A stretch of 64,000 nt of DNA from Pseudescherichia sp031987975 (GCF_031987975.1 NZ_DALZYX010000002.1:62001-126000); one strand, 5' to 3'; shown: positions 9,283-17,884, numbered from the stretch's first letter. Made by a program: numbers and translations. Notes: a model not told the origin generated them from the sequence alone.

Positions 9283-10503
9283 ATGACATCAGGCGGACAA
9301 GCTCAGATTGGTAACGTTGACCTCGTAAAACAACTCAATGGCGCGGCTGTTTACCGCCTGATCGATCAGTATGGCCCCATCTCGCGGATCCAGATTGCCG
9401 AGCAGAGCCAGCTTGCCCCCGCCAGCGTGACAAAAATCACGCGACAGCTTATTGAGCGCGGTTTGATTAAAGAGGTCGATCAGCAGGCCTCGACCGGTGG
9501 TCGCCGCGCCATCTCTATTATTACCGAGACGCGTAACTTTAATGCGATTGGTGTACGCCTCGGTCGCCACGACACGACCCTGACGCTCTACGATCTGAGC
9601 AGCAAGGTGCTGGCAGAAGAGCACTATCCTCTGCCGGAGCGCACTCAGGAGACGTTAGAGCACGCTCTCCTAAACACCATCGCCACTTTTATTGACACCT
9701 GCCAGCGTAAAACCCGCGAGCTGATTGCTATTTCGGTGATCCTGCCGGGGCTGGTCGATCCGGAAAGCGGCGTGATCCGCTATATGCCGCATATTCAGGT
9801 GGAGAACTGGGGGCTGGTCAGCGCGCTGGAAAAACGTTTTAAGGTAACCTGTTTTGTCGGGCATGATATCCGTAGCCTGGCGCTGGCCGAGCACTACTTT
9901 GGTGCAAGCCAGGACTGCGAAGACTCTATCCTGGTGCGTGTCCATCGCGGGACTGGGGCGGGGATCATCTCTAACGGACGCATCTTTATTGGCCGTAACG
10001 GCAACGTGGGTGAGATTGGCCATATTCAGGTCGAGCCGCTGGGAGAGCGTTGCCACTGCGGTAACTTCGGCTGTCTGGAGACCGTGGCGGCAAATGCCGC
10101 TATTGAACAGCGGGTGCGCCATCTGCTTGAACAGGGCTACCAGAGCCGCATCACGCTGGACGACTGCTCGATCAAAGCGATCTGTAAAGCCGCCAACAAA
10201 GGCGACGCGCTGGCCTGCGAGGTCATCGAGCACGTGGGCCGCCACCTGGGAAAAACCATCGCCATTGCTATTAATCTGTTTAATCCGCAGAAAATTGTCA
10301 TTGCCGGTGAGATTGTCGAGGCGGAGAAGGTGCTGCTGCCCGCCATTGAGGGCTGCATCAATACCCAGGCGCTAAAGGCGTTTCGCAAAAATCTGCCGGT
10401 GGTTCGCTCGACGCTGGATCACCGCTCGGCCATCGGTGCCTTTGCGTTGGTAAAGCGCGCCATGCTCAACGGCTCGCTGTTACAGCATCTGCTGGAGGAG
10501 TAA
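9283..10503 (+). CDS. nagC: ROK-family transcriptional repressor NagC
   Basis: Repressor of the nag regulon, released by GlcNAc-6-phosphate. A winged HTH occupies the first 80 residues (SRIQIAEQSQLAPASVTKIT), followed by a ROK sugar-kinase-like domain with the zinc motif CHCGNFGCLE near residue 257. The length of 406 residues equals E. coli NagC. It is the last gene of nagBAC; in K-12 umpH (nagD) follows directly, but here a terminator follows instead. Confidence 0.97.
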   Translation: MTSGGQAQIGNVDLVKQLNGAAVYRLIDQYGPISRIQIAEQSQLAPASVTKITRQLIERGLIKEVDQQASTGGRRAISIITETRNFNAIGVRLGRHDTTLTLYDLSSKVLAEEHYPLPERTQETLEHALLNTIATFIDTCQRKTRELIAISVILPGLVDPESGVIRYMPHIQVENWGLVSALEKRFKVTCFVGHDIRSLALAEHYFGASQDCEDSILVRVHRGTGAGIISNGRIFIGRNGNVGEIGHIQVEPLGERCHCGNFGCLETVAANAAIEQRVRHLLEQGYQSRITLDDCSIKAICKAANKGDALACEVIEHVGRHLGKTIAIAINLFNPQKIVIAGEIVEAEKVLLPAIEGCINTQALKAFRKNLPVVRSTLDHRSAIGAFALVKRAMLNGSLLQHLLEE

Positions 10504-10810
10504 TAGCCAGCCATTCGTTAAACCGAACCACGTCCACTGACGTGGTTTTTTCATTTTTAACTCTCCATAAGATAACCCGCATCAAAAAAAGCGCCTTTAA
10601 AATGAATATTCATCAATATTCAGCGTCGAACTCTATGCTTTTTTCACTATTCCACAATGGCAATTGCGCTTTTTAATTTCACCCCGCTAAAACCCTTGCA
10701 CCCGCCTGCGCTTTCCGGCATTTTCTTAATCAAGCAATAAGACAACGCGATGACGCAACGTCTGCAAACTGACAACACGAAGCAACATCACAGGGTTAAC
10801 GGAGAAGGTT
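10504..10810. other. nagC-asnB intergenic region
   Basis: 307 bases with no gene. It holds the nagC terminator and the presumed asnB promoter. Two copies of AATATTCA (10606-10613 and 10616-10623) adjoin a perfect palindrome ATGAATATTCAT at 10602, a possible operator. K-12 has umpH in this position; I see no remnant of it. Confidence 0.6.
10526..10555 (+). terminator. Terminator of nagBAC
   Basis: AACCACG-TCCACTGA-CGTGGTT is followed by a T-rich tract and lies 22 bases after the nagC stop. Confidence 0.85.
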
Positions 10811-12472
10811 ATGTGTTCAATTTTTGGCGTACTGGATATTAAAACGGATGCAGGTGAGCTGCGTAAAAAAGCGCTGGAGCTTTCCCGCCTGATGCGCCAT
10901 CGCGGTCCTGACTGGTCCGGCGTATACGCAAGCGATAAAGCGATTCTGGCCCACGAACGTCTCTCTATCGTTGACGTCAACGCTGGCGCACAGCCGCTTT
11001 ACAACGCCCAAAAAACCCATGCCCTGGCCGTTAACGGTGAAATCTATAACCATCAGGCGCTGCGCGCCGAGTATGGCGATCGCTACGCGTTCCAGACCGG
11101 CTCCGACTGCGAAGTTATCCTGGCGCTGTATCAGGAGAAAGGCCCGGAGTTCCTCGACGAGCTGCAGGGGATGTTTGCCTTCGTTCTGTACGATAGCGAA
11201 AAAGACGCCTACCTGATTGGCCGTGACCATATCGGTATCATCCCGCTGTACATGGGTTACGACGAGCACGGCAACATGTACGTGGCGTCTGAGATGAAAG
11301 CCCTGGTACCGGTCTGCCGCACCATTAAAGAGTTCCCGGCGGGTAGCTACCTGTGGAGCCAGGACGGCGAGATCCGCAGCTACTACCAGCGCGACTGGTT
11401 TGAGTACGACGCGGTAAAAGACAACGTGACCGACAAAGCCGAGCTGCGCCAGGCGCTGGAAGACGCGGTGAAGACGCACCTGATGTCCGACGTACCTTAC
11501 GGCGTGCTGCTCTCCGGCGGTCTCGATTCGTCGATCATCTCCGCCATTACCAAAAAATTTGCCGCACGCCGCGTGGAAGATCAGGAAAAATCAGAAGCCT
11601 GGTGGCCGCAGCTGCACTCCTTTGCCGTGGGCCTCGAAGGCGCACCGGATCTGAAAGCGGCGCAGGCGGTTGCGGATCACCTTGGTACGGTGCACCACGA
11701 GATCCACTTCACCGTGCAGGAAGGCCTGGATGCTATCCGCGACGTGATCTACCACATTGAGACCTATGACGTGACCACCATCCGCGCCTCAACGCCGATG
11801 TATCTGATGTCACGTAAGATCAAAGCGATGGGCATTAAGATGGTGCTGTCGGGTGAAGGCTCTGACGAAGTGTTTGGTGGCTACCTCTACTTCCATAAAG
11901 CGCCGGATGCGAAAGAGCTGCATGAAGAGACCGTACGTAAGCTGCAGGCGCTGCACATGTTTGACTGCGCCCGTGCTAACAAAGCGATGTCGGCCTGGGG
12001 CGTGGAAGCGCGTGTGCCCTTCCTGGATAAAAACTTCCTCGACGTGGCGATGCGCATCAACCCGCAGGACAAGATGTGCGGCAACGGCAAAATGGAGAAA
12101 CACGTCCTGCGTGAGTGCTTCGAATCCTACCTGCCGGCAAGCGTAGCATGGCGTCAGAAAGAGCAGTTCTCCGATGGCGTAGGCTACAGCTGGATCGATA
12201 CCCTGAAAGAGGTGGCGGCACAGCAGGTAACCGACCAGCAGCTGGAGACCGCCAGCTACCGCTTCCCGTACAACACGCCGACCTCTAAAGAGGCGTACCT
12301 GTACCGCGAAGTGTTTGAAGAGCTGTTCCCGGTTGCCAGCGCTGCCGAGTGCGTGCCTGGCGGTCCATCCGTCGCCTGCTCCTCTGCCAAAGCGATTGAG
12401 TGGGATGAAGCGTTCAAAACCATGAACGATCCATCAGGCCGTGCGGTAGGCGTTCACCAGTCCGCCTACTGA
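10811..12472 (+). CDS. asnB: Asparagine synthetase B, glutamine-hydrolysing
   Basis: Makes asparagine from aspartate, ATP and glutamine (or ammonia) in the cytosol. It starts MCSIFGVLD, so after Met removal Cys is the N-terminal nucleophile of the class II glutaminase domain (about 1-200). The synthetase domain carries the pyrophosphatase loop LLSGGLDSSIIS near residue 232 and the GEGSDEVFGGY segment. The 553 residues are one fewer than E. coli. ATG 10811 follows GGAGAAGGTT. Flanked by its own terminator, so monocistronic. Confidence 0.98.
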   Translation: MCSIFGVLDIKTDAGELRKKALELSRLMRHRGPDWSGVYASDKAILAHERLSIVDVNAGAQPLYNAQKTHALAVNGEIYNHQALRAEYGDRYAFQTGSDCEVILALYQEKGPEFLDELQGMFAFVLYDSEKDAYLIGRDHIGIIPLYMGYDEHGNMYVASEMKALVPVCRTIKEFPAGSYLWSQDGEIRSYYQRDWFEYDAVKDNVTDKAELRQALEDAVKTHLMSDVPYGVLLSGGLDSSIISAITKKFAARRVEDQEKSEAWWPQLHSFAVGLEGAPDLKAAQAVADHLGTVHHEIHFTVQEGLDAIRDVIYHIETYDVTTIRASTPMYLMSRKIKAMGIKMVLSGEGSDEVFGGYLYFHKAPDAKELHEETVRKLQALHMFDCARANKAMSAWGVEARVPFLDKNFLDVAMRINPQDKMCGNGKMEKHVLRECFESYLPASVAWRQKEQFSDGVGYSWIDTLKEVAAQQVTDQQLETASYRFPYNTPTSKEAYLYREVFEELFPVASAAECVPGGPSVACSSAKAIEWDEAFKTMNDPSGRAVGVHQSAY

Positions 12473-12495
12473 TAGATAAAGTAGCGTGATAATAG

Positions 12496-12519
12496 CGGGT
12501 CCTGCGGGACCCGTTTTTG
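12496..12519 (+). terminator. Terminator of asnB
   Basis: CGGGTCC-TGCG-GGACCCG is followed by TTTTT, 23 bases after the asnB stop. Confidence 0.9.
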
Positions 12520-12644
12520 TTGGTTTTGATCCTGTTATCTCTCAATTAAAATCAAGATATAACCAATAATTGCCGAATTATACGCCAGGCTGTTCGCAAC
12601 CTAACCAAACAGTCACATTCCGGCAATTTTCGATGAAAAAGGTG

Positions 12645-12680
12645 TTGACGCTGAAAGGCCCAATACGCATAATGCGCCCC
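12645..12680 (+). promoter_or_regulatory. Promoter of the tRNA operon
   Basis: The -35 TTGACG (12645) and -10 CATAAT (12668) are separated by 17 bases. A GC-rich discriminator GCGCCCC follows, the signature of stringently controlled stable-RNA promoters. The first tRNA begins about 35 bases downstream. Confidence 0.85.
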
Positions 12681-12712
12681 GCAACGCCGATAAGGTAACG
12701 CGAAAAAAAGAT

Positions 12713-12789
12713 GGCTACGTAGCTCAGCTGGTTAGAGCACATCACTCATAATGATGGGGTCACAGGTTCGAATCCCGTCGTAGCCACCA
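12713..12789 (+). tRNA. metT: tRNA-Met (CAT), elongator
   Basis: 77 bases including encoded CCA. The acceptor stem GGCTACG pairs with CGTAGCC, and anticodon CAT is at 12747. The sequence matches the E. coli elongator tRNA-Met, including the known A-C mismatch in the T stem. First gene of the operon. Confidence 0.97.
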
Positions 12790-12798
12790 TCTTTTTTT

Positions 12799-12883
12799 GC
12801 GGGAGTGGCGAAATTGGTAGACGCACCAGATTTAGGTTCTGGCGCCGCAAGGTGTGCGAGTTCAAGTCTCGCCTCCCGCACCA
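12799..12883 (+). tRNA. leuW: tRNA-Leu (TAG)
   Basis: 85 bases with encoded CCA and the long variable arm of class II tRNAs. The acceptor stem GCGGGAG pairs with CTCCCGC, and anticodon TAG is at 12833. Confidence 0.97.
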
Positions 12884-12905
12884 TTCCCAGTAAGCGTTGC
12901 ACGGA

Positions 12906-12980
12906 TGGGGTATCGCCAAGCGGTAAGGCACCGGTTTTTGATACCGGCATTCCCTGGTTCGAATCCAGGTACCCCAGCCA
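12906..12980 (+). tRNA. glnU: tRNA-Gln (TTG)
   Basis: 75 bases with encoded CCA. The anticodon stem is CCGGT/ACCGG and anticodon TTG is at 12938. K-12 has two consecutive TTG copies (glnU, glnW) before the second Met gene; only one is present here. Confidence 0.96.
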
Positions 12981-13036
12981 CTTTTTTTGACTCTCGTGTG
13001 TAACACGTTTGTCTTGAGTAACTAGCAGTACAATTT

Positions 13037-13113
13037 GGCTACTTAGCTCAGCTGGTTAGAGCACATCACTCATAATGATGGGGTCACAGGTTCGATTCCC
13101 GTAGTAGCCACTA
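13037..13113 (+). tRNA. metU: tRNA-Met (CAT), 3' end reads CTA instead of CCA
   Basis: Second elongator tRNA-Met gene. The acceptor stem GGCTACT pairs perfectly with AGTAGCC, a T7-A66 pair in place of the G7-C66 of metT, so the body looks functional. The discriminator A is at 13110, but the next three bases are CTA, so the CCA tail is not encoded. This is rare in Enterobacteriaceae; maturation would need the tRNA nucleotidyltransferase. The gene lies 45 bases before an assembly gap, so a sequencing error is possible. Confidence 0.85.
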
Positions 13114-13158
13114 TATTCTGATGAGTATCTTTAAGATGCTTATGACGTAAAAAATTGT

Positions 13159-13178
13159 TGGGGTATCGCCAAGCGGTA
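13159..13178 (+). tRNA. tRNA-Gln, 5' fragment ending at the assembly gap
   Basis: TGGGGTATC and the D-arm start are identical to the other Gln genes, then the sequence runs into Ns after 20 bases. The anticodon is not visible. It may belong to the same gene as the 3' fragment at 13279 or to a different copy. Confidence 0.8.
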
Positions 13179-13278
13179 NNNNNNNNNNNNNNNNNNNNNN
13201 NNNNNNNNNNNNNNNNNNNNNNNNNNNNNNNNNNNNNNNNNNNNNNNNNNNNNNNNNNNNNNNNNNNNNNNNNNNNNN
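13179..13278. other. Assembly gap of 100 Ns inside a tRNA-Gln
   Basis: Exactly 100 Ns, the usual placeholder for a gap of unknown length. Both flanks are tRNA-Gln sequence, so the gap reflects unresolved near-identical tRNA repeats; further tRNA-Gln copies may be hidden in it. Confidence 0.95.
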
Positions 13279-13333
13279 AGGCACTGGATTCTGATTCCAG
13301 CATTCCGAGGTTCGAATCCTCGTACCCCAGCCA
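13279..13333 (+). tRNA. glnV: tRNA-Gln (CTG), 3' part after the gap
   Basis: The 55 bases after the gap are identical to the corresponding part of the complete Gln (CTG) gene at 13371, including anticodon CTG at 13291 and encoded CCA. The 5' part is lost in the gap. Confidence 0.85.
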
Positions 13334-13370
13334 ATTTCAAAAGACGTTTGCGTAAGTGAACGCACCCTGT

Positions 13371-13445
13371 TGGGGTATCGCCAAGCGGTAAGGCACTGGA
13401 TTCTGATTCCAGCATTCCGAGGTTCGAATCCTCGTACCCCAGCCA
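13371..13445 (+). tRNA. glnX: tRNA-Gln (CTG)
   Basis: Complete 75-base gene with encoded CCA, anticodon CTG at 13403 and anticodon stem CTGGA/TCCAG. Last gene of the tRNA operon, directly followed by a terminator. Confidence 0.96.
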
Positions 13446-13453
13446 CATAAAAC

Positions 13454-13482
13454 AAAAAAGCTCGCTTCGGCGGGCTTTTTTG
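13454..13482 (+). terminator. Terminator of the tRNA operon
   Basis: AAAAAAGCTCGC-TTCG-GCGGGCTTTTTT is a hairpin with a stable tetraloop and T-run, starting nine bases after the last tRNA. Confidence 0.9.
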
Positions 13483-13531
13483 TTTTTGTGCTTTTACCAG
13501 ATTGCTGTGCCGGGTTGCCCCGGCATCATCG

Positions 13532-14707
13532 TTACAGGCCTAGCGCATACTTCAGCGCCTGGGTTTTCAGCATCCCGGCGCGCTGGGCGGCCATCAGCCC
13601 CATGTTGCGCAGCACGCGTAGCGGACCGAGGTTATTGCTGAATCCGGCATAGAAGAGATCCATGCCGCTCTGCATAATGTAGTTATCCGCCATCCGCCGC
13701 GTCTGGTAGCGCTTAAGCACGCGCTGGCTGGCCCACTCCTCGCCCTGGCTGCGCGCAGTCGTCAACACCTCCAGCAGCGCATCTACGTCGCGATAGCCAA
13801 GGTTAACCCCCTGCCCCGCCAGCGGGTGGATCGTGTGGGCAGCGTCACCCACCAGCGCCAGCCCCGGCTGCACATACTGCAAAGCGTGGCGGCGGGTCAG
13901 TGGGAAGGCACCGGCAGCAATCGGCGTTACCTTGCCCAGCCGCGCCGGGAAGAACTTCTCGATTTCACGTTGCAGCTGCGGCATCGTCAGGGTGCGCAGC
14001 TGGCGAATGCGCGCCGGGGTGTCGTACCACACCAGCGACGCCCAGCGATCGAACAGCGGCAGGAAGGCGTGCGGTCCGTGCGGGGTGAACTGCTGCCAGG
14101 TGCTGTCGCCCGGATCCTTTTCACACTCCACGGTGATGAGCATACAGGACTGCTGGTACTGCCAGGCGTGAATGCCAATCCCCGCCCACTGCCGCACCTG
14201 CGAGTTTGCACCGTCTGCGCCAATCACCAGCTTTGCCAGCAGCGTCTCGTCATTGTCAAATACCAGCTCATGCTGATGACCGTGATTGTGCATTGCCTTG
14301 AGCATCGCCGGGGCGCGTAGCGTCACCTGCGGATGGGTCGCAAGCGCATCCCACAGCGCGCGTTGCAGCACGTTATTCTCAACCATATAGCCCAGCTGAG
14401 GCAGCTTAAGATCGCTGGCGTCAAAGACCACGTGGGCGTTCTCCCACTCCCAGGTCTCCAGCCGACGCCACGGGTGGCAGCGCATCGCCAGCACGCTGTC
14501 CCAGACGCCCAGCCCGCGCAGCAGTGCCACAGATGCGGTGCTTATCGCAGAAATGCGTACGTCTGGCGCTATACTGGCGTCAAACTCTGGGGGGGCGGCC
14601 TGCTCGATGACCGTTACCGCAAAACCATGCTGCGCCAGGCCAAGCGCCAGCGCGCCGCCGACCATACCGCCGCCAACGACGGCGACCTCAGTTGGTTGAT
14701 TTACCAT
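13532..14707 (-). CDS. ubiF: 2-octaprenyl-3-methyl-6-methoxy-1,4-benzoquinol hydroxylase
   Basis: FAD-dependent monooxygenase of ubiquinone biosynthesis, acting in the Ubi complex at the membrane. The FAD-binding GGGMVGGALALGLA is near residue 14 and the second FAD motif GDAAHTIHPLAGQGVN near 285. A TTG at 14713 is in frame, but ATG 14707 gives 391 residues, equal to E. coli UbiF, and an MVNQPTE start. Transcribed divergently from miaB. Confidence 0.95.
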   Translation of the reverse strand: MVNQPTEVAVVGGGMVGGALALGLAQHGFAVTVIEQAAPPEFDASIAPDVRISAISTASVALLRGLGVWDSVLAMRCHPWRRLETWEWENAHVVFDASDLKLPQLGYMVENNVLQRALWDALATHPQVTLRAPAMLKAMHNHGHQHELVFDNDETLLAKLVIGADGANSQVRQWAGIGIHAWQYQQSCMLITVECEKDPGDSTWQQFTPHGPHAFLPLFDRWASLVWYDTPARIRQLRTLTMPQLQREIEKFFPARLGKVTPIAAGAFPLTRRHALQYVQPGLALVGDAAHTIHPLAGQGVNLGYRDVDALLEVLTTARSQGEEWASQRVLKRYQTRRMADNYIMQSGMDLFYAGFSNNLGPLRVLRNMGLMAAQRAGMLKTQALKYALGL

Positions 14708-14847
14708 GGTCAATTGTCCTTATTGATAATTCCCTTAAGTTTACAGGATTTTCGATTTTATGGGGTCGGGAGATGAACTATGGTCAGCGCCCGACCAAAG
14801 CATTACAATACGCGGCCTGAAATCCTCGCGTTTAATAGAGCAAGTCG

Positions 14848-16272
14848 ATGACCAAAAAACTCCATATTAAAACCTGGGGCTGTCAGATGAACGAGTACGA
14901 TTCATCCAAGATGGCCGACCTGCTGGATGCCACCCATGGCTATCAGCTGACCGACGTGGCGGAAGAGGCAGACTTGCTGCTGCTCAATACCTGCTCTATC
15001 CGCGAGAAGGCTCAGGAGAAGGTGTTCCATCTGCTTGGGCGCTGGAAGCTCTTAAAAGAGAAGAATCCGGATCTCATCATTGGCGTCGGCGGCTGCGTCG
15101 CCTCTCAGGAGGGCGATCTTATTCGTCAGCGCGCCCGCTGCGTCGATATTGTTTTTGGGCCGCAGACTCTGCACCGCCTGCCGGAGATGATCAACTCCGT
15201 GCGCGGCAACCGCAGCCCGATCGTTGACATCAGCTTCCCGGAGATCGAAAAGTTTGACCGCCTACCGGAGCCGCGTGCCGACGGCCCGACCGCCTTCGTC
15301 TCTATCATGGAAGGCTGCAATAAATACTGTACCTACTGCGTGGTGCCCTACACCCGTGGTGAAGAGGTCAGCCGTCCCTGTGACGATATTCTGTTTGAGA
15401 TCGCCCAGCTGGCGGCGCAGGGCGTGCGCGAAGTTAACCTGCTCGGCCAGAACGTGAATGCCTGGCGCGGAGAGAACTACGACGGCACGACCGGATCGTT
15501 TGCTGAACTGCTGCGCCTGGTGGCCGCCATCGACGGTATCGATCGCATCCGCTTTACCACCAGCCACCCGATTGAGTTCACCGACGATATCATCGAGGTC
15601 TACCGCGATACGCCGGAGCTGGTGAGCTTCCTGCACCTGCCGGTACAGAGCGGCGCGGATCGCGTTCTGAACCTGATGGGCCGGACCCATACCGCGCTGG
15701 AGTACAAAGCGATTATCCGTAAGCTGCGTGCGGCGCGTCCGGATATCCAGATCAGCTCCGACTTTATCGTCGGCTTCCCGGGTGAAACTACCCAGGACTT
15801 CGAGCAGACCATGAAGCTGATCGCCGAGGTCAACTTCGATGTGAGCTATAGCTTTATCTTCTCTGCCCGTCCAGGCACACCGGCCGCTGATATGGTCGAT
15901 GACGTGCCGGAAGAGGATAAGAAGCAGCGCCTCTACATCCTGCAGGAGCGCATCAACCAGCAAGCGATGGCCTGGAGCCGCAGAATGATCGGCACCACCC
16001 AGCGTATTCTGGTGGAGGGCACCTCCCGTAAGAGCATTATGGAGCTGTCCGGTCGTACCGAGAACAACCGTGTGGTGAACTTCGAGGGCACCCCGGAGAT
16101 GATCGGCAAGTTCGTGGACGTCGAAATCACCGATGTCTATACTAATTCATTGCGCGGTAAAGTCGTGCGCACCGAAGCGGAGATGGGCCTGCGCGTAACC
16201 GAAACGCCGGAATCGGTCATTGCCCGCACCCGTAAAGAGAACGAACTGGGCGTCGGTCTCTTCCAGCCCTGA
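14848..16272 (+). CDS. miaB: tRNA-2-methylthio-N6-dimethylallyladenosine synthase
   Basis: Radical-SAM methylthiotransferase modifying A37 of tRNAs that read codons starting with U. The N-terminal UPF0004 domain provides three cysteines for the auxiliary cluster (TWGCQMNEYDS, LLLNTCSIRE, GVGGCVASQEG). The radical-SAM motif CNKYCTYC lies near residue 157, and a C-terminal TRAM domain follows. The 474 residues equal E. coli. Its tRNA-Leu substrates include some decoded from genes such as the one at 12799 only if they carry A37-adjacent U36. Confidence 0.97.
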   Translation: MTKKLHIKTWGCQMNEYDSSKMADLLDATHGYQLTDVAEEADLLLLNTCSIREKAQEKVFHLLGRWKLLKEKNPDLIIGVGGCVASQEGDLIRQRARCVDIVFGPQTLHRLPEMINSVRGNRSPIVDISFPEIEKFDRLPEPRADGPTAFVSIMEGCNKYCTYCVVPYTRGEEVSRPCDDILFEIAQLAAQGVREVNLLGQNVNAWRGENYDGTTGSFAELLRLVAAIDGIDRIRFTTSHPIEFTDDIIEVYRDTPELVSFLHLPVQSGADRVLNLMGRTHTALEYKAIIRKLRAARPDIQISSDFIVGFPGETTQDFEQTMKLIAEVNFDVSYSFIFSARPGTPAADMVDDVPEEDKKQRLYILQERINQQAMAWSRRMIGTTQRILVEGTSRKSIMELSGRTENNRVVNFEGTPEMIGKFVDVEITDVYTNSLRGKVVRTEAEMGLRVTETPESVIARTRKENELGVGLFQP

Positions 16273-16279
16273 TCCCCCC

Positions 16280-16310
16280 GGCCTGCCCCTCCGGCAGGCC
16301 TTGTTTTTTC
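16280..16310 (+). terminator. Terminator of miaB
   Basis: GGCCTGCC-CCTCC-GGCAGGCC is followed by TTGTTTTTT, eight bases after the stop. Confidence 0.9.
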
Positions 16311-16367
16311 CGCTCATCGCCCCCATATCCCTATTCCATCCGGCCAGTCAGGTAAAAGAGGAATCGA

Positions 16368-17420
16368 TTGAATACTGAAACCCGTGAAATCACCCTTGAA
16401 CCAGCTGACAATGCCCGTCTGCTGAGTTTATGCGGCCCGTTTGACGACAACATCAAACAGCTTGAACGTCGATTGGGCATCGAAATTAACCGCCGCGATA
16501 ACCACTTCAAACTCACCGGACGTACGATCAGCGTGAATGCCGCCGCAGATATCCTGCGCAGCCTCTATGTTGATACCGCCCCGATGCGCGGCCAAACTCA
16601 GGATATTGAACCCGAACAGATCCATCTGGCGATCAAAGAAGCCCGTGTGCTGGAGCAGAGCGCCGAGAGCGTGCCGGAGTATGGTAAAGCGGTCACTATC
16701 AAAACCAAGCGCGGAGTCATCAAACCGCGTACGCCAAACCAGGCGCAGTACATCGCCAATATTCTCGATCACGACATCACCTTCGGCATTGGGCCGGCCG
16801 GGACAGGGAAAACCTACCTCGCCGTCGCCGCCGCGGTCGATGCCCTGGAGCGCCAGGAGATCCGCCGTATTCTGCTGACCCGTCCGGCGGTGGAAGCCGG
16901 TGAGAAGCTCGGCTTTCTGCCTGGCGATCTGAGCCAGAAGGTTGACCCGTATCTGCGTCCCCTGTACGACGCGCTGTTTGAGATGCTGGGCTTTGAGAAG
17001 GTTGAGAAGCTGATGGAGCGTAACGTGATTGAAGTTGCGCCGCTGGCCTACATGCGCGGCCGCACGCTGAACGACGCCTTTATCATTCTCGATGAGAGCC
17101 AGAACACCACCATCGAACAGATGAAGATGTTCCTGACGCGTATTGGCTTTAACTCGAAAGCAGTGATCACCGGGGATATCACCCAGGTTGACCTGCCGCG
17201 CAGCACCAAGTCCGGCCTGCGCCACGCTATTGAAGTGCTGGCAGAGGTCGATGAGATTAGCTTTAACTTCTTCCACAGCGAGGACGTGGTACGCCACCCG
17301 GTGGTAGCCCGCATCGTGACCGCCTATGAGGCGTGGGAAGAGACAGAGCAGAAACGTAAAGCCGAGCTGGCCGCCGAGCGTAAGCGCGAAGCCCAGCAGC
17401 AGGAGCATGAGCAGAAATGA
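16368..17420 (+). CDS. phoL: PhoH-like ATPase
   Basis: Also called ybeZ. A 350-residue PhoH-family P-loop protein thought to act with the adjacent YbeY in RNA metabolism; its exact role is not settled. Walker A is GPAGTGKTYLA near residue 142 and Walker B AFIILDESQN near 238. The start is TTG at 16368 with RBS AGAGGAATCGA, giving MNTETREITLEP, which aligns with the E. coli N-terminus. The stop overlaps the ybeY ATG by four bases (ATGA). Confidence 0.95.
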   Translation: MNTETREITLEPADNARLLSLCGPFDDNIKQLERRLGIEINRRDNHFKLTGRTISVNAAADILRSLYVDTAPMRGQTQDIEPEQIHLAIKEARVLEQSAESVPEYGKAVTIKTKRGVIKPRTPNQAQYIANILDHDITFGIGPAGTGKTYLAVAAAVDALERQEIRRILLTRPAVEAGEKLGFLPGDLSQKVDPYLRPLYDALFEMLGFEKVEKLMERNVIEVAPLAYMRGRTLNDAFIILDESQNTTIEQMKMFLTRIGFNSKAVITGDITQVDLPRSTKSGLRHAIEVLAEVDEISFNFFHSEDVVRHPVVARIVTAYEAWEETEQKRKAELAAERKREAQQQEHEQK

Positions 17421-17884
17421 GTTCGGTAATCCTCGATTTACAGCTGGCGTGTGATGACGCGAGCGGCCTGCCAGATGAAGCACAGTTCCAGGGCTGGCTG
17501 AACGCGGTTATCCCGCAGTTTCAGGAGGAGTCCGAAGTGACTATCCGCCTCGTGGATGAGGCGGAGAGCCACGAGCTTAATCTGACCTATCGCGGCAAGG
17601 ACAAGCCGACCAACGTACTCTCGTTCCCGTTTGAAGCGCCGCCGGGTATCGAGCTGCCGCTGCTTGGTGACCTGATTATCTGCCGCCAGGTGGTAGAGCA
17701 GGAGGCGAAAGAGCAGGAAAAGCCGCTGGAGGCGCACTGGGCGCATATGGTGGTGCATGGCAGTCTGCACCTGCTGGGCTACGATCATATTGAAGATGAC
17801 GAGGCCGAAGAGATGGAGAGCCTGGAAACAGAGATAATGCTTGCTCTGGGCTATGAGGATCCGTACATTGCCGAGAAGGAGTAG
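17417..17884 (+). CDS. ybeY: Endoribonuclease YbeY
   Basis: Zinc-dependent endoribonuclease involved in 16S rRNA 3'-end maturation and ribosome quality control. The signature H-G-x-L-H-L-x-G-Y-D-H appears in VVHGSLHLLGYDHIED near residue 114. The 155 residues match E. coli. Translationally coupled to phoL through the ATGA overlap. Confidence 0.97.
   Translation: MSSVILDLQLACDDASGLPDEAQFQGWLNAVIPQFQEESEVTIRLVDEAESHELNLTYRGKDKPTNVLSFPFEAPPGIELPLLGDLIICRQVVEQEAKEQEKPLEAHWAHMVVHGSLHLLGYDHIEDDEAEEMESLETEIMLALGYEDPYIAEKE

Noticed and set aside
13037..13110. tRNA-Ile2 (CAT, lysidine type) as alternative to tRNA-Met
   Set aside because: The body matches elongator tRNA-Met outside the one changed acceptor pair and lacks ileX-type acceptor and T-arm sequence.
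13070..13455. Open frames across the tRNA genes and the N gap
   Set aside because: They read through Ns and translate tRNA sequences; repeated GFEPxNAGIRIQC-like segments are only tRNA-Gln genes read backwards.
16428..17483. 351-residue open frame antisense to phoL
   Set aside because: phoL is conserved to residue level; the antisense frame is a by-product of its codon use.
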